Shown: positions 48,303 to 55,726, numbered from the stretch's first letter. The stretch: 64,000 nucleotides of DNA from an uncultured Clostridia bacterium (GCA_947626135.1 CANQQZ010000008.1:52405-116404); one strand, 5' to 3'. The notes: a model not told the origin generated them from the letters alone. Translations and numbers: made by a program.

Positions 48303-48554
48303 TCAATCCGCCTTTTCCGCCCGAACTATCCTGTATCCGCTGCCCTCCGAGGCGACATATGCGGTGAACGCGCCGGGACCCGTTATCTTGTCGGCTCCGG
48401 CGGCTGTGATAAGGTGTGAATTCGCTTCCGTGATTTCCTCGCCCTCAAAGCAGCGGCTCTGCGTGATCTCGATTTCCGCGGTATCGCCAGCCGCGTAAGC
48501 TGCGGTCGCGCCGAAAGCCGTGACCGCAGCAATCGCCAAAATCAATTTTTTCAT
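48303..48554 (-). CDS. Small secreted protein homologous to the sensor's C-terminal module
   Basis: The 83-residue product has signal peptide KKLILAIAAVTAFGATAAYA. The mature 62 residues contain QSRCFEGEEITEANS and GAFTAYVASEGSGYRIVRAE, which align with the last 55 residues of the BlaR1-like protein encoded 33 bp upstream (ESRSFEGEEITGGNS; DSFTAYIHADDNGYELVRTE). It is not a known family to me. A role as ligand, decoy or extracellular partner of the sensor is a guess from this homology and the shared operon. Confidence 0.8.
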   Translation of the reverse strand: MKKLILAIAAVTAFGATAAYAAGDTAEIEITQSRCFEGEEITEANSHLITAAGADKITGPGAFTAYVASEGSGYRIVRAEKAD

Positions 48555-48587
48555 AATTAAATACTCCTTTTACCTATACTATATATT

Positions 48588-50063
48588 TTATTCCTCTGTC
48601 CTCACCAATTCATAGCCGTTATCGTCGGCGTGTATATACGCCGTAAAGCTGTCGCCGCTGTCAACGGTTTCACCCGTTTCAACGGTGATTGTGCGGGAAT
48701 TGCCGCCCGTGATTTCCTCGCCCTCGAAGCTGCGGCTCTCGTCTATGCTTATATCTGCGTATTCGGGCTCGCCGCCGCTCTCCGATGAGGAATACGGCTG
48801 CGTTCCGCCGGACCGGATTTCACCGGATACCTCCGGCTCCGTCACATATGCTTCGGCTCCTTCATACGCCGGCGTGTTTTCATACGGCTCGGGATCGTCA
48901 TATACGCGTCCGGGAATGTCCCCGGCTTCGTCATACTCATCAGCCGCGCCGTAGTCAATATCCGCGTCCGGCTCTGACTGCCCATGCCCGTCGGGATATA
49001 CCGCCGCGGGCTCCTTATCGGGCTGATTTGCCGGAGGCTGCGCCGCCGCGGCGTTTATAACCGCGTCCATTACGGCTTCGGGCTCATAGTCGAATGCCTC
49101 CGATAATTCGCCGGACACTCTGCCCTCCGCGAACGACACAAGCGCGCCGCCCGCTATGAGCGATACGCTGACGGCAAGGCATATAATAACGCCGTTCTTT
49201 TTAACGCCCGTGTTCAGGATATTTCCGAACCGGTCCATAAGCGTTTTCTTACTGACGTTAAGGCACGTCGTCAGCGCGTTCGCGCATCCGCGCTCCTTAT
49301 GTATGCCGTTTAGGATAGTCTCGCAGTAACGGCGGCGGAACGCGTAATCGCTGCCGCGTATCACCTCGTCGTCGCATGCCAGCTCCATATCCTTGTCCGC
49401 TGCGCGGAACATCGCGTATACGAACGGATTGAACCAGCTTACCGATTTCGTTAAAAGCAGTAGAAGCTTATGCCATAAATGGTGCTTTTTGAAATGGATA
49501 AGCTCGTGGCGAATAATTATCTCCGCCTCATCCGCGCCGTAATCCTCGCGCGGCAGGAGCAGCACAGGATTAAAAAACCCCGTAACCATCGGCGATTTGA
49601 GCGTTCTGCAAATCCGCAGGCTGATTTTACCCTTAATACCCATAGCCGCCTTTGAGACTGTGAATATTTTTACCGTTTCCTCGTTTGAGCATATCGCGCC
49701 GAGCCGTTTTATGTTATGCCGGAATGCGATATACGAAACAAGCTGCGCCGTCAGAAACACCGCCGCTCCGAAAAGCCATACAGCCGCAAGAATTGTCAGC
49801 GGATTAAAATCCGGCGGTGTGATTGCCGCGGCGGCTGAGGACGGCGCTGCCGCCGCGCTTTCGGGCGGAAGCTCAATCGTGTACAGACTCGACGAAAAGA
49901 GCTTGACCGGAAAAAGAAGCCTTACGGCGCAGAAAATCCACATATACTGCCGCCATTTAGCCGCGTATGACCTGCGCATAAGCGGCGTGATTGCGAGCAG
50001 CAGCGCGATAAGCGCGGATACCGGACCCGTCAGCGCGAGTAAATTTAAAAATAAAGCTTCCAT
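48588..50063 (-). CDS. BlaR1/MecR1-like M56 metalloprotease sensor with novel C-terminal domain
   Basis: The 491-residue membrane protein has four predicted membrane helices (about 7-27, 88-112, 198-222, 290-312) and the zinc motif HELIH (186-190) in the cytoplasmic loop. LKSPMVTGFFNPVLLLP and KDMELACDDEVIRGSDYAFRRRYCETIL are typical of M56. BlaR1 proteins carry a penicillin-binding sensor domain at the C-terminus; here this is replaced by an acidic, Pro/Gly-rich linker (about 320-430) and a 55-residue FEGEEIT module. ATG 50063 follows GGAGGAATGATGAT, close to the blaI stop. On sensing, it would be expected to inactivate the BlaI-like repressor. Confidence 0.9.
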   Translation of the reverse strand: MEALFLNLLALTGPVSALIALLLAITPLMRRSYAAKWRQYMWIFCAVRLLFPVKLFSSSLYTIELPPESAAAAPSSAAAAITPPDFNPLTILAAVWLFGAAVFLTAQLVSYIAFRHNIKRLGAICSNEETVKIFTVSKAAMGIKGKISLRICRTLKSPMVTGFFNPVLLLPREDYGADEAEIIIRHELIHFKKHHLWHKLLLLLTKSVSWFNPFVYAMFRAADKDMELACDDEVIRGSDYAFRRRYCETILNGIHKERGCANALTTCLNVSKKTLMDRFGNILNTGVKKNGVIICLAVSVSLIAGGALVSFAEGRVSGELSEAFDYEPEAVMDAVINAAAAQPPANQPDKEPAAVYPDGHGQSEPDADIDYGAADEYDEAGDIPGRVYDDPEPYENTPAYEGAEAYVTEPEVSGEIRSGGTQPYSSSESGGEPEYADISIDESRSFEGEEITGGNSRTITVETGETVDSGDSFTAYIHADDNGYELVRTEE

Positions 50064-50067
50064 ATCA

Positions 50068-50448
50068 TCATTCCTCCGTGTGGTTCGATATGAACCGGCG
50101 CAAATCCTCCAGGTCATCCTCCGTTATTGAATTTGAATTATACAGCGAGGCGACCAGCTTTGTTACCGAGTTGTTGTTCAGACGCGCGAGAAACGATTTG
50201 TTCTCCATCGCCAGATAGCTTTCCTCGTCCACAAGCGGCTCGTATGTTTTCCGCTTTCCGTCTTTGCCCGCCTTTAAAAACCCGCGCTCTATAAGGCGGT
50301 TTAAAAGCGTTTGCAGCGGCGCGGTGTTCCATGGTCTTTCCCGCTCCAGAATGATTTTTATGTCGTTCGTCGAAATCGGCGAGGGGTTTGCCCAGATCAC
50401 CTTCATGATTTCAAGCTCTGTGTCGGGCAGCCTTTTTGTTACCTGCAT
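50068..50448 (-). CDS. BlaI/MecI-family transcriptional repressor
   Basis: The 126-residue winged-helix repressor has the family core LPDTELEIMKVIWANPSPISTNDI, recognition helix region WNTAPLQTLLNRLIERGFL and a C-terminal dimer helix with the typical protease-target stretch (ENKSFLARLNNNSVTKLVASL). It leads an operon with the M56 sensor, a small secreted protein and two SLH proteins. Two 18-bp ATAATAC dyads flank and overlap its promoter, so it is probably autoregulated. No beta-lactamase gene is nearby. Confidence 0.95.
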   Translation of the reverse strand: MQVTKRLPDTELEIMKVIWANPSPISTNDIKIILERERPWNTAPLQTLLNRLIERGFLKAGKDGKRKTYEPLVDEESYLAMENKSFLARLNNNSVTKLVASLYNSNSITEDDLEDLRRFISNHTEE

Positions 50449-50468
50449 TTTAAAATGCCTCCTTTTAA

Positions 50469-50486
50469 ATAATACAGCTGTGTTAT
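50469..50486. promoter_or_regulatory. BlaI-type operator O2
   Basis: ATAATACAGCTGTGTTAT, a near-perfect dyad of the TACA-nn-TGTA class, 24 bp (centre to centre) from O1 and located between the promoter and the blaI start. Confidence 0.7.
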
Positions 50487-50492
50487 AAATAT

Positions 50493-50521
50493 ATAATACA
50501 ACCGTATTATATATTTGTCAA
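50493..50521 (-). promoter_or_regulatory. Promoter of the BlaI/BlaR operon with overlapping operator O1
   Basis: TTGACA (50516-50521), 17-base spacer, TATTAT (50493-50498) on the minus strand. The dyad ATAATACAACCGTATTAT (50493-50510) covers the -10 and most of the spacer, so repressor binding would block polymerase. Confidence 0.8.
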
Positions 50522-50567
50522 TAGCTTTTTTATATTTTTTTAAAAAAATTTGTAATCCAAAAAAATA

Positions 50568-50596
50568 TTTACATTTTATTAAAAATGGTATATAAT
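50568..50596 (+). promoter_or_regulatory. Promoter of glmM-rsmG
   Basis: TTTACA (50568-50573), 17-base spacer, TATAAT (50591-50596), 34 bases before the glmM start codon. Divergent from the BlaI promoter. Confidence 0.75.
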
Positions 50597-50629
50597 TTTA
50601 TTAATATAAAACCTACGGAGGGAGTTAAC

Positions 50630-51979
50630 ATGGGAAAGCTATTCGGAACGGACGGAATACGCGGCGTGGCGAACACGGAGCTGACAGCCGATCTTGCGTT
50701 CAGGACCGGTCAGGCGGGCGCTTACGTGCTGACTAAGCACACGTCGCGCCGCCCGAGGATATTGATAGGCAAGGACACGAGAAAATCGGGAGACATGCTC
50801 GAGGCGGCACTGACGGCGGGTTTATGTTCGGTGGGAGCCAAGGTAATACCGCTGGGAATTATCCCGACGCCGGCGGTTGCGTATCTCACGCGGAAGTATA
50901 AGGCGGACGCCGGCGTGGTTATAAGCGCGTCGCATAATCCGTGCGAGTATAACGGTATTAAATTTTTCAACGGTGACGGATATAAGCTCAGCGACGGAAT
51001 AGAAAACGAGATAGAGTCGTATATATTGGGTGAAAATACGATAGACACCCTGCCCACGCACGGCAGGATAGGCTATGTCAGCGCCAATCACAATGCTGTT
51101 GAGGACTATGTTTCGTTTGCCATTTCTACGGTTGACTGCCGTCTCGACGGCATGAAGATTGCTATTGATTGCGCGAACGGAGCGGCTTACGAAACGGCTT
51201 TTAAGGCGCTTAATAAGCTCGGAGCCCAGGTGGAGGCTATACATAATACGCCCGACGGCGTAAATATCAACGACCAGTGCGGCTCAACGCATATGGCGAG
51301 CCTTCAGGCGTATGTCACGTCTATCGGAGCGGATGTGGGAATAGCCTTTGACGGCGACGCGGACAGAATGCTCGCGGTTGATGAAAAGGGAAATATTATA
51401 GACGGCGACCAGGTCATGGCGGTCTGCGCCGATTTCATGCGCAAAAACGGCACATTGAAGCAAAACACGCTTGTCGCGACCGTAATGAGCAATCTCGGAT
51501 TGTTCAACGCGGGCAAAAAGATGGGCATAAACATACCGCGGACAAAGGTGGGAGACAGGTATGTTCTCGAGGAAATGCTCGCCAAGGGCTACAATATAGG
51601 CGGAGAACAGTCGGGGCATATTATCTTCCTTGATTATAACACCACCGGAGACGGTCTTGTGTCGGCGCTGCAATTCCTTTCGGTGCTCAAGAAGACAGGA
51701 AAAACCGCGTCAGAGGCGGCGTCTATTGTTCGTGTGCTGCCACAGGTGCTCAAAAACGCGGCGGTCAAGCCCGAGCATACGGGCGATTATATGAATAACG
51801 CCGAGATAAGAAATGCATGCAAGGCGCTTGAAGAGGAATTTGCCGATAACGGGCGCGTCCTTATCCGCGCATCGGGAACGGAGCCGCTTGTCAGGGTCAT
51901 GATTGAGGGCGACGATATCGAGTATATAACCGCCAAAGCCGCGGAGCTGGCGGATATGATAGAGAGAATTTTGGGATAA
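50630..51979 (+). CDS. glmM: Phosphoglucosamine mutase
   Basis: The 449-residue alpha-D-phosphohexomutase begins MGKLFGTDGIRGVAN. The phosphoserine site is S101 in ISASHNP, the metal loop is DGDAD (241-245), the sugar-binding loop is GGEQSGH, and the phosphate-binding loop is RASGTEPLVRVM. It makes glucosamine-1-phosphate for UDP-GlcNAc and the cell wall. ATG 50630 follows GGAGGGAGTTAAC. rsmG follows after two bases, so the pair is an operon. Confidence 0.98.
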   Translation: MGKLFGTDGIRGVANTELTADLAFRTGQAGAYVLTKHTSRRPRILIGKDTRKSGDMLEAALTAGLCSVGAKVIPLGIIPTPAVAYLTRKYKADAGVVISASHNPCEYNGIKFFNGDGYKLSDGIENEIESYILGENTIDTLPTHGRIGYVSANHNAVEDYVSFAISTVDCRLDGMKIAIDCANGAAYETAFKALNKLGAQVEAIHNTPDGVNINDQCGSTHMASLQAYVTSIGADVGIAFDGDADRMLAVDEKGNIIDGDQVMAVCADFMRKNGTLKQNTLVATVMSNLGLFNAGKKMGINIPRTKVGDRYVLEEMLAKGYNIGGEQSGHIIFLDYNTTGDGLVSALQFLSVLKKTGKTASEAASIVRVLPQVLKNAAVKPEHTGDYMNNAEIRNACKALEEEFADNGRVLIRASGTEPLVRVMIEGDDIEYITAKAAELADMIERILG

Positions 51980-51981
51980 AT

Positions 51982-52710
51982 ATGAAAGACCTAATAAAAA
52001 CGGGCTCAGCGCTTTTGGGCGCCGGGCTCGATGATGATCAGACAGACCGGCTTATCGAATACGCGCGTATTCTCAGGGAATGGAACGAACGAATGAATCT
52101 TACCGCGATAACGGACGACGAGGGCGTCGCTGTCAAGCATTTTCTTGACAGCCTCACAGCGCTTTTAACGGGACGCGTGGGCGGGCGCGTGCTTGACGTG
52201 GGCACAGGCGCGGGATTCCCGGGGCTTGTCCTTAAAATCGCGCGTCCTGCAATACAGCTCACGCTGCTTGACTCGCTTAATAAACGCGTGACGTTTTTAA
52301 AGGCTGTGTCGGAGGAGCTTGGACTTGACGGGATAGAATTTATTCACGGCAGAGCCGAGGATTTCGCGCATAGAACCGAGTACCGCGCCGCCTTTGACAC
52401 AGTCGTGTCCCGCGCCGTTGCGAGGATGAGAACGCTCTCGGAATGGTGCATACCGTATGTCCGCGCGGGCGGGTATTTTCTCGCGATGAAGGGTCCGCTT
52501 GCGGATGAGGAGCTCTCCGACGCCAAACGCGTGATAGCGATAATGGGAGGCAGCATAGAAGAGGTTATGGAGGCGGAAATTCCCTTTACAGATTTGCGTC
52601 ATAAGATAATCTGCGTAAAAAAAGTGCGACAAACTCCGACACGTTTCCCCAGAAAACCCGCAATAGCGGCAAAAATGTCTGTCGAACAATGCTATAAAAT
52701 GCGAAAATAA
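51982..52710 (+). CDS. rsmG: 16S rRNA (guanine527-N7)-methyltransferase
   Basis: The 242-residue SAM-dependent enzyme has WNERMNLTAITD, KHFLDSLTAL, SAM motif VLDVGTGAGFPGLVLKI, LLDSLNKRVTFL and VVSRAVARM. It methylates G527 of 16S rRNA. The C-terminal 25 residues (RFPRKPAIAAKMSVEQC) match the usual family ending. It lies 2 bp after glmM and about 290 bp before noc. Confidence 0.97.
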   Translation: MKDLIKTGSALLGAGLDDDQTDRLIEYARILREWNERMNLTAITDDEGVAVKHFLDSLTALLTGRVGGRVLDVGTGAGFPGLVLKIARPAIQLTLLDSLNKRVTFLKAVSEELGLDGIEFIHGRAEDFAHRTEYRAAFDTVVSRAVARMRTLSEWCIPYVRAGGYFLAMKGPLADEELSDAKRVIAIMGGSIEEVMEAEIPFTDLRHKIICVKKVRQTPTRFPRKPAIAAKMSVEQCYKMRK

Positions 52711-52777
52711 GAAAAAAATGACGTAATAAAGCGAATTATGGAATACGAATTTGCTTTATTTTTTTTAAAACCCCTGC

Positions 52778-52975
52778 TATAATGTACTTGTAAGACAAAC
52801 AGTATCAAAAGGTACATTTCAAGCGGAGCTTCCCCAAGGCTCCGCCTACCCCCAAATGTCTTACACCTTCCACCACCGAGGGTAATCAGCGGGCGGCGCC
52901 GGAATTTACAGCTTTGAAAAGGCGGTTAAACCGTCGGAACCACATCAGCGCGCCGCCTGTTGAATTACTCTTTAA
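52778..52975 (+). ncRNA. Candidate structured RNA or leader upstream of noc
   Basis: The 290-bp gap between rsmG and noc has a TATAAT at 52778-52783 and then dense pairing: GTAAGACA (52790-52797) with TGTCTTAC (52857-52864), CATTT with AAATG, hairpin GCGGAGC/GCTCCGC (52823-52829 with 52839-52845), GGCGGCGC (about 52892) with GCGCCGCC (52950-52957). The 5' GTAA and AACAG can also pair with CTGTT (52957-52961) and TTAC (52965-52968), closing the whole RNA of about 180 nt. The -35 is weak. It could be a free RNA of 6S-like size or a noc leader; I match it to no known class. Confidence 0.45.
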
Positions 52976-53001
52976 TTTTTATTACAAAGGAGCTGACGGG
53001 A

Positions 53002-53811
53002 ATGTTTGGTTTTCGCAAAAAAAGAGAGGACGGCGAGGGACCGCAGATACTTATGCTGCCGCTGTCGCAGATTGCTCCGAACAGAAACCAGCCGCGCCGT
53101 TACTTTGATGAAAAGGCAATGGAGGAACTGACAAATTCCATAAAGGAATACGGACTTATACAGCCCGTAACGGTAAGAAGCATACGCGGCGGATACGAGC
53201 TTATCGCCGGAGAGCGCCGGTACAGAGCGGCTCAGCTTGCCGGACTCACGGAAATTCCGGCTGTAATAATGGAGGCGGATACGGATAAAAGCGCGATTCT
53301 GGCTCTCCTGGAAAATTTGCAGCGTGAGGACCTGTCTTTTTTTGAGATAGCCGAGAGCTATCGTAATCTCATACGCAACCGCGGAATAACCCAGACGGAG
53401 CTTGCGGAGAATATCGGAAAAAGCCAGTCGGCGGTAGCCAACAAATTGCGGCTTCTGAAGCTGTCGCCGCTTGTAAAAAAGCTCATACGCGACTATAACC
53501 TTTCCGAGCGCCATGCCCGCGCGCTGCTGTCGCTGAAAACGGAGGACGAGCAGGTGGAGGTCATACGCAGCATTTGCCGGGAAAAGCTCAATGTCGCGCA
53601 AACCGAGGAACTGATACGCATTATGAACGATGAAGGCTTTAAGCGCGACAAGAATTTAAAAGTCGCGTCCGTAAAGGATATAAAGGTATTTAAAAATACC
53701 GTGAATCACGCGCTTGACGTAATGAAGCAGGGCGGGATCGAAGCGCACATGGAGGAAGCGTCCTTTGACTGGGGAACGGAATATGTTATCAAAATTAAAA
53801 ATTTGTATTGA
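53002..53811 (+). CDS. noc: Nucleoid occlusion / ParB-like partition protein
   Basis: The 269-residue ParB-family protein has the N-terminal CTP-binding region LPLSQIAPNRNQPRRYFDEKAMEELTNSIKEYGLIQPVTV and GERRYRAAQLAGLTEIPAV, helix-turn-helix GITQTELAENIGKSQSAVANKLRLLKL, and a C-terminal dimer domain. The basic amino terminus FGFRKKRE resembles the membrane-targeting end of Noc. ATG 53002 follows AAAGGAG. No ParA/Soj gene is next to it, which fits Noc better than ParB, but a ParB role cannot be excluded. Confidence 0.85.
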   Translation: MFGFRKKREDGEGPQILMLPLSQIAPNRNQPRRYFDEKAMEELTNSIKEYGLIQPVTVRSIRGGYELIAGERRYRAAQLAGLTEIPAVIMEADTDKSAILALLENLQREDLSFFEIAESYRNLIRNRGITQTELAENIGKSQSAVANKLRLLKLSPLVKKLIRDYNLSERHARALLSLKTEDEQVEVIRSICREKLNVAQTEELIRIMNDEGFKRDKNLKVASVKDIKVFKNTVNHALDVMKQGGIEAHMEEASFDWGTEYVIKIKNLY

Positions 53812-53813
53812 GT

Positions 53814-53850
53814 ACATAAAAAACGGCGGCGCGCCCAATAGCGCCGCCGT
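53814..53850 (-). terminator. Terminator for minus-strand transcript (toxin mRNA)
   Basis: Stem ACGGCGGCGC/GCGCCGCCGT (53823-53832 with 53841-53850), followed on the minus strand by TTTTTTATG. It would end the toxin mRNA after the region complementary to the antisense RNA, and it overlaps the end of noc's transcript. Confidence 0.7.
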
Positions 53851-53943
53851 GTATAAAAGATTTACTTTTTCCAATATTTTTCTGTTAAAATTACCTCCGT
53901 TTCCGCATAAAAATACCCCGCGCGAAATTTTCCGCACAGGGTA

Positions 53944-53972
53944 TTGACAAGCACGATAATTTATCGTATAAT
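53944..53972 (+). promoter_or_regulatory. Promoter of the antisense antitoxin RNA
   Basis: Perfect TTGACA (53944-53949), 17-base spacer, TATAAT (53967-53972) on the plus strand, converging on the toxin gene. Confidence 0.85.
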
Positions 53973-53978
53973 GAATAT

Positions 53979-54066
53979 AGAATAAGGACGCCGCTTTAAA
54001 GGCGGTTTTGTCCGAGAGTTTTGGCTATGTAGCCGCTATCCTTGGACACGGGGCGGCTACTTTTTT
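53979..54066 (+). ncRNA. Antisense RNA, putative type I antitoxin
   Basis: An RNA of about 88 nt is predicted from the consensus promoter to a strong terminator, GTAGCCGC/GCGGCTAC (54030-54037 with 54053-54060) plus six T. It is antisense to the last codons and 3' region of the 24-residue toxin gene. Its 5' part, ATAAGGACG...GGCGGTTTTGTC (53982-54012), repeats in inverted form at 54157-54182 in the toxin mRNA leader, so it could also reach that site's partner. Confidence 0.65.
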
Positions 54067-54131
54067 ATGTACTTAATGATTTCAAATACAACAATTACAA
54101 TAATAAGTTGCATAAGTAAATTCATGTCCAT
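54057..54131 (-). CDS. Small hydrophobic peptide, putative type I toxin
   Basis: 24 residues, MDMNLLMQLIIVIVV then FEIIKYIKK: a single hydrophobic helix with a basic end, like membrane-active type I toxins (Fst/TxpA/holin-like group by type, not by proven homology). A strong AAGGGGGTGAT ribosome site lies 3-7 bases before ATG 54131. The mRNA has its own promoter (54204-54233). Its leader (54157-54182) can pair with its own 3' end opposite 53982-54012, which would hide the translation start region, as in several type I systems. Too short for normal gene callers. Confidence 0.65.
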   Translation of the reverse strand: MDMNLLMQLIIVIVVFEIIKYIKK

Positions 54132-54203
54132 AACATCACCCCCTTATTCAGAGAGTGACAAAACCGCCCTTAACGTCCTTATCTGTATTCTCTTGTCAAT
54201 ACC

Positions 54204-54233
54204 ATTTTAGCATATTATGTTATTTTTTGTCAA
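54204..54233 (-). promoter_or_regulatory. Promoter of the toxin mRNA
   Basis: TTGACA (54228-54233), 18-base spacer, TAAAAT (54204-54209) on the minus strand. The -35 overlaps the stop codon of the XkdX-like gene. Confidence 0.7.
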
Positions 54234-54352
54234 GCTTGCATGAGCTCCTTCGCTTCCTTTTCCGTTATATACCCCGCCTTGACGAACGTGTCCAGATCCG
54301 CGGCGGAATAAATCCCCATACGGTAGTACATCTTTATCAGCGCCTTACTCAT
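54230..54352 (-). CDS. XkdX-family phage tail-associated protein
   Basis: 40 residues: SKALIKMYYRMGIYSAADL, then DTFVKAGYITEKEAKELM. This is the typical size and pattern of XkdX, a short protein encoded after tail-fibre genes in phages of Firmicutes and in the PBSX element. The start codon overlaps the end of the preceding 119-residue gene by 8 bp. It shows that this cassette derives from a phage tail module. Role unknown. Confidence 0.85.
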   Translation of the reverse strand: MSKALIKMYYRMGIYSAADLDTFVKAGYITEKEAKELMQA

Positions 54353-54704
54353 TCATACCACCCGCCTTTATCTTCGCTATTTCCAGCATAAGCATTGCAT
54401 TGATTTCCTCCTGAGTGGGCGCGTTTTTCATCTCATTGTACGCTTCCCCGCCCATTTCAATCGCCTTTTCCAGCTCTCCCGCGCGCAGCTGCTCCTGCGT
54501 AAATATCATGCCGTCAAGCCATTCATAGCCGGTGTTGTCGACCTCAGCTACAGCCGCGTCGGGATAGCTTTTAAGGAGCTCGTCCCGCTCTTTATCGCTT
54601 GCCGCTAAATACACAGCCGGACTGCCGTCATGCGTCGGCGCGTCCGCTACCGTCAGCTCGTATTTCACAAGCTGTAATTCGTCTCCGTAAAATCTGTATT
54701 TCAT
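54345..54704 (-). CDS. Phage tail-cassette protein of unknown function
   Basis: 119 residues, acidic, no membrane part. The N-terminal half is beta-like (YRFYGDELQLVKYELTV, GYEWLDGMIFTQEQL) and the C-terminal half helical (PTQEEINAMLMLEIAKIKAGG). AAGGAGGCGTAAT precedes ATG 54704. Small proteins of this kind sit between tail fibre and XkdX in Firmicutes phages; some act in fibre assembly, but no family is recognised here. Confidence 0.8.
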   Translation of the reverse strand: MKYRFYGDELQLVKYELTVADAPTHDGSPAVYLAASDKERDELLKSYPDAAVAEVDNTGYEWLDGMIFTQEQLRAGELEKAIEMGGEAYNEMKNAPTQEEINAMLMLEIAKIKAGGMNE

Positions 54705-54715
54705 ATTACGCCTCC

Positions 54716-55726
54716 TTACTGGTACCGGTTATTGCTGAACGTATTCGTATTGCCGCCCAAATTCGTATAATTTGTACCGAAGATAAAATTATCGGATATG
54801 TCGTTGTACGTGCCCTCAACGTTAATCGACTTGGTACAGCCGGTAATAAAATTATCGGCGATTTTATTGTATTGGTTATACGTCTGGATCCCGATGCCCG
54901 TGCTGTCGATATAGTTACCAATCACAGCCGTCTTTCCGTATACCTGAATACCCTGCACGGGGTTGTCCGTGCCATTGATACGGTTATGGGCGATTATGCA
55001 GTCCGTTCCCGCGAATACGCAGACAAAGCTCTTAGTCGAGAGCACACAGCCGATAATAACAGCGCCGTTGTTTACGCGTATTGCGGCTCCGTATTCGGAA
55101 ATCGTTAAATGCGATATCATCGGGCCGTAATCGGAGCTTATGCCGCCGACCGAGTTTGACGTCGTCGTGTCTGCTCCGTCAATGCAAAAATATGACAAGG
55201 CGCAATTATTGGCATTAATTTTTATCAGATCCGATGTGGTCTTTCGTTTCAGCACCGTGCCCGCGCCCATGCCCTCAATCGTCACGCCGGCTTTGCCGAC
55301 GGTGATCGTGCCGCTTATGTTATACGTGCCCTCCAAAAGCAGCACCTTCCCGCCGCCCGATGGCAGAGCGGTTATGGCATTGTTTATTTCCGTCTGGTCG
55401 GACGTGCCGTCGCAGACGTAATCCGCCGCGGCTTTGGATTTCGCGCCGCTGTCTGACGCCGCTACAACAAGCGTCGCAGTCCGGGCTTTGTTGTTTATTG
55501 CGGTCCGCACAGACGACGTATCGGAAACGCGCGCGTTTCTTTCTGTGGAAATGCTCTGCTCCAGCCTGGTATCGGCGGTCTTGCGCTCGGACGCTTCGTT
55601 TAAAAGAGCGTCGTCATTGGAATTCAGAGCGCTTTGAACCTGTTTAAGGTGCCCGAGAACAGTCTGCCACCAATCCTTTAGCAGTGTTTTTGCGTTATAA
55701 TCTGTAAAATCAAGATTTAATTTCAA
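54716..55726 (-). CDS. Tail-fibre-like protein with right-handed beta-helix
   Basis: The 336-residue product has a helical/coiled N-terminus (about 1-85; NDDALLNEASERKTADTRLE). A pectate-lyase-like beta-helix follows (about 100-330) with repeated turns such as VLLLEGTYNISGTITVGKAG, NSVGGISSDYG and AVIGNYIDSTGIGIQ...NKIADNF, ending in FSNNRYQ. VCDGTSDQTEINNAI is the usual lead-in of phage tail spike and depolymerase helices. The start is TTG 55726 with GGGATTGGTG upstream. No tail tube, tape measure or capsid genes are present, so this is an isolated cassette. Confidence 0.85.
   Translation of the reverse strand: MKLNLDFTDYNAKTLLKDWWQTVLGHLKQVQSALNSNDDALLNEASERKTADTRLEQSISTERNARVSDTSSVRTAINNKARTATLVVAASDSGAKSKAAADYVCDGTSDQTEINNAITALPSGGGKVLLLEGTYNISGTITVGKAGVTIEGMGAGTVLKRKTTSDLIKINANNCALSYFCIDGADTTTSNSVGGISSDYGPMISHLTISEYGAAIRVNNGAVIIGCVLSTKSFVCVFAGTDCIIAHNRINGTDNPVQGIQVYGKTAVIGNYIDSTGIGIQTYNQYNKIADNFITGCTKSINVEGTYNDISDNFIFGTNYTNLGGNTNTFSNNRYQ

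Noticed and set aside
48588..50448. Beta-lactam resistance operon
   Set aside because: The repressor and protease domains match BlaI/BlaR1, but the penicillin-binding sensor domain and any beta-lactamase or PBP gene are absent.
52789..52975. tRNA, tmRNA or SRP RNA
   Set aside because: No T-loop GTTCRA sequence, no GGAAGGA-like SRP loop and no CCA end are visible.
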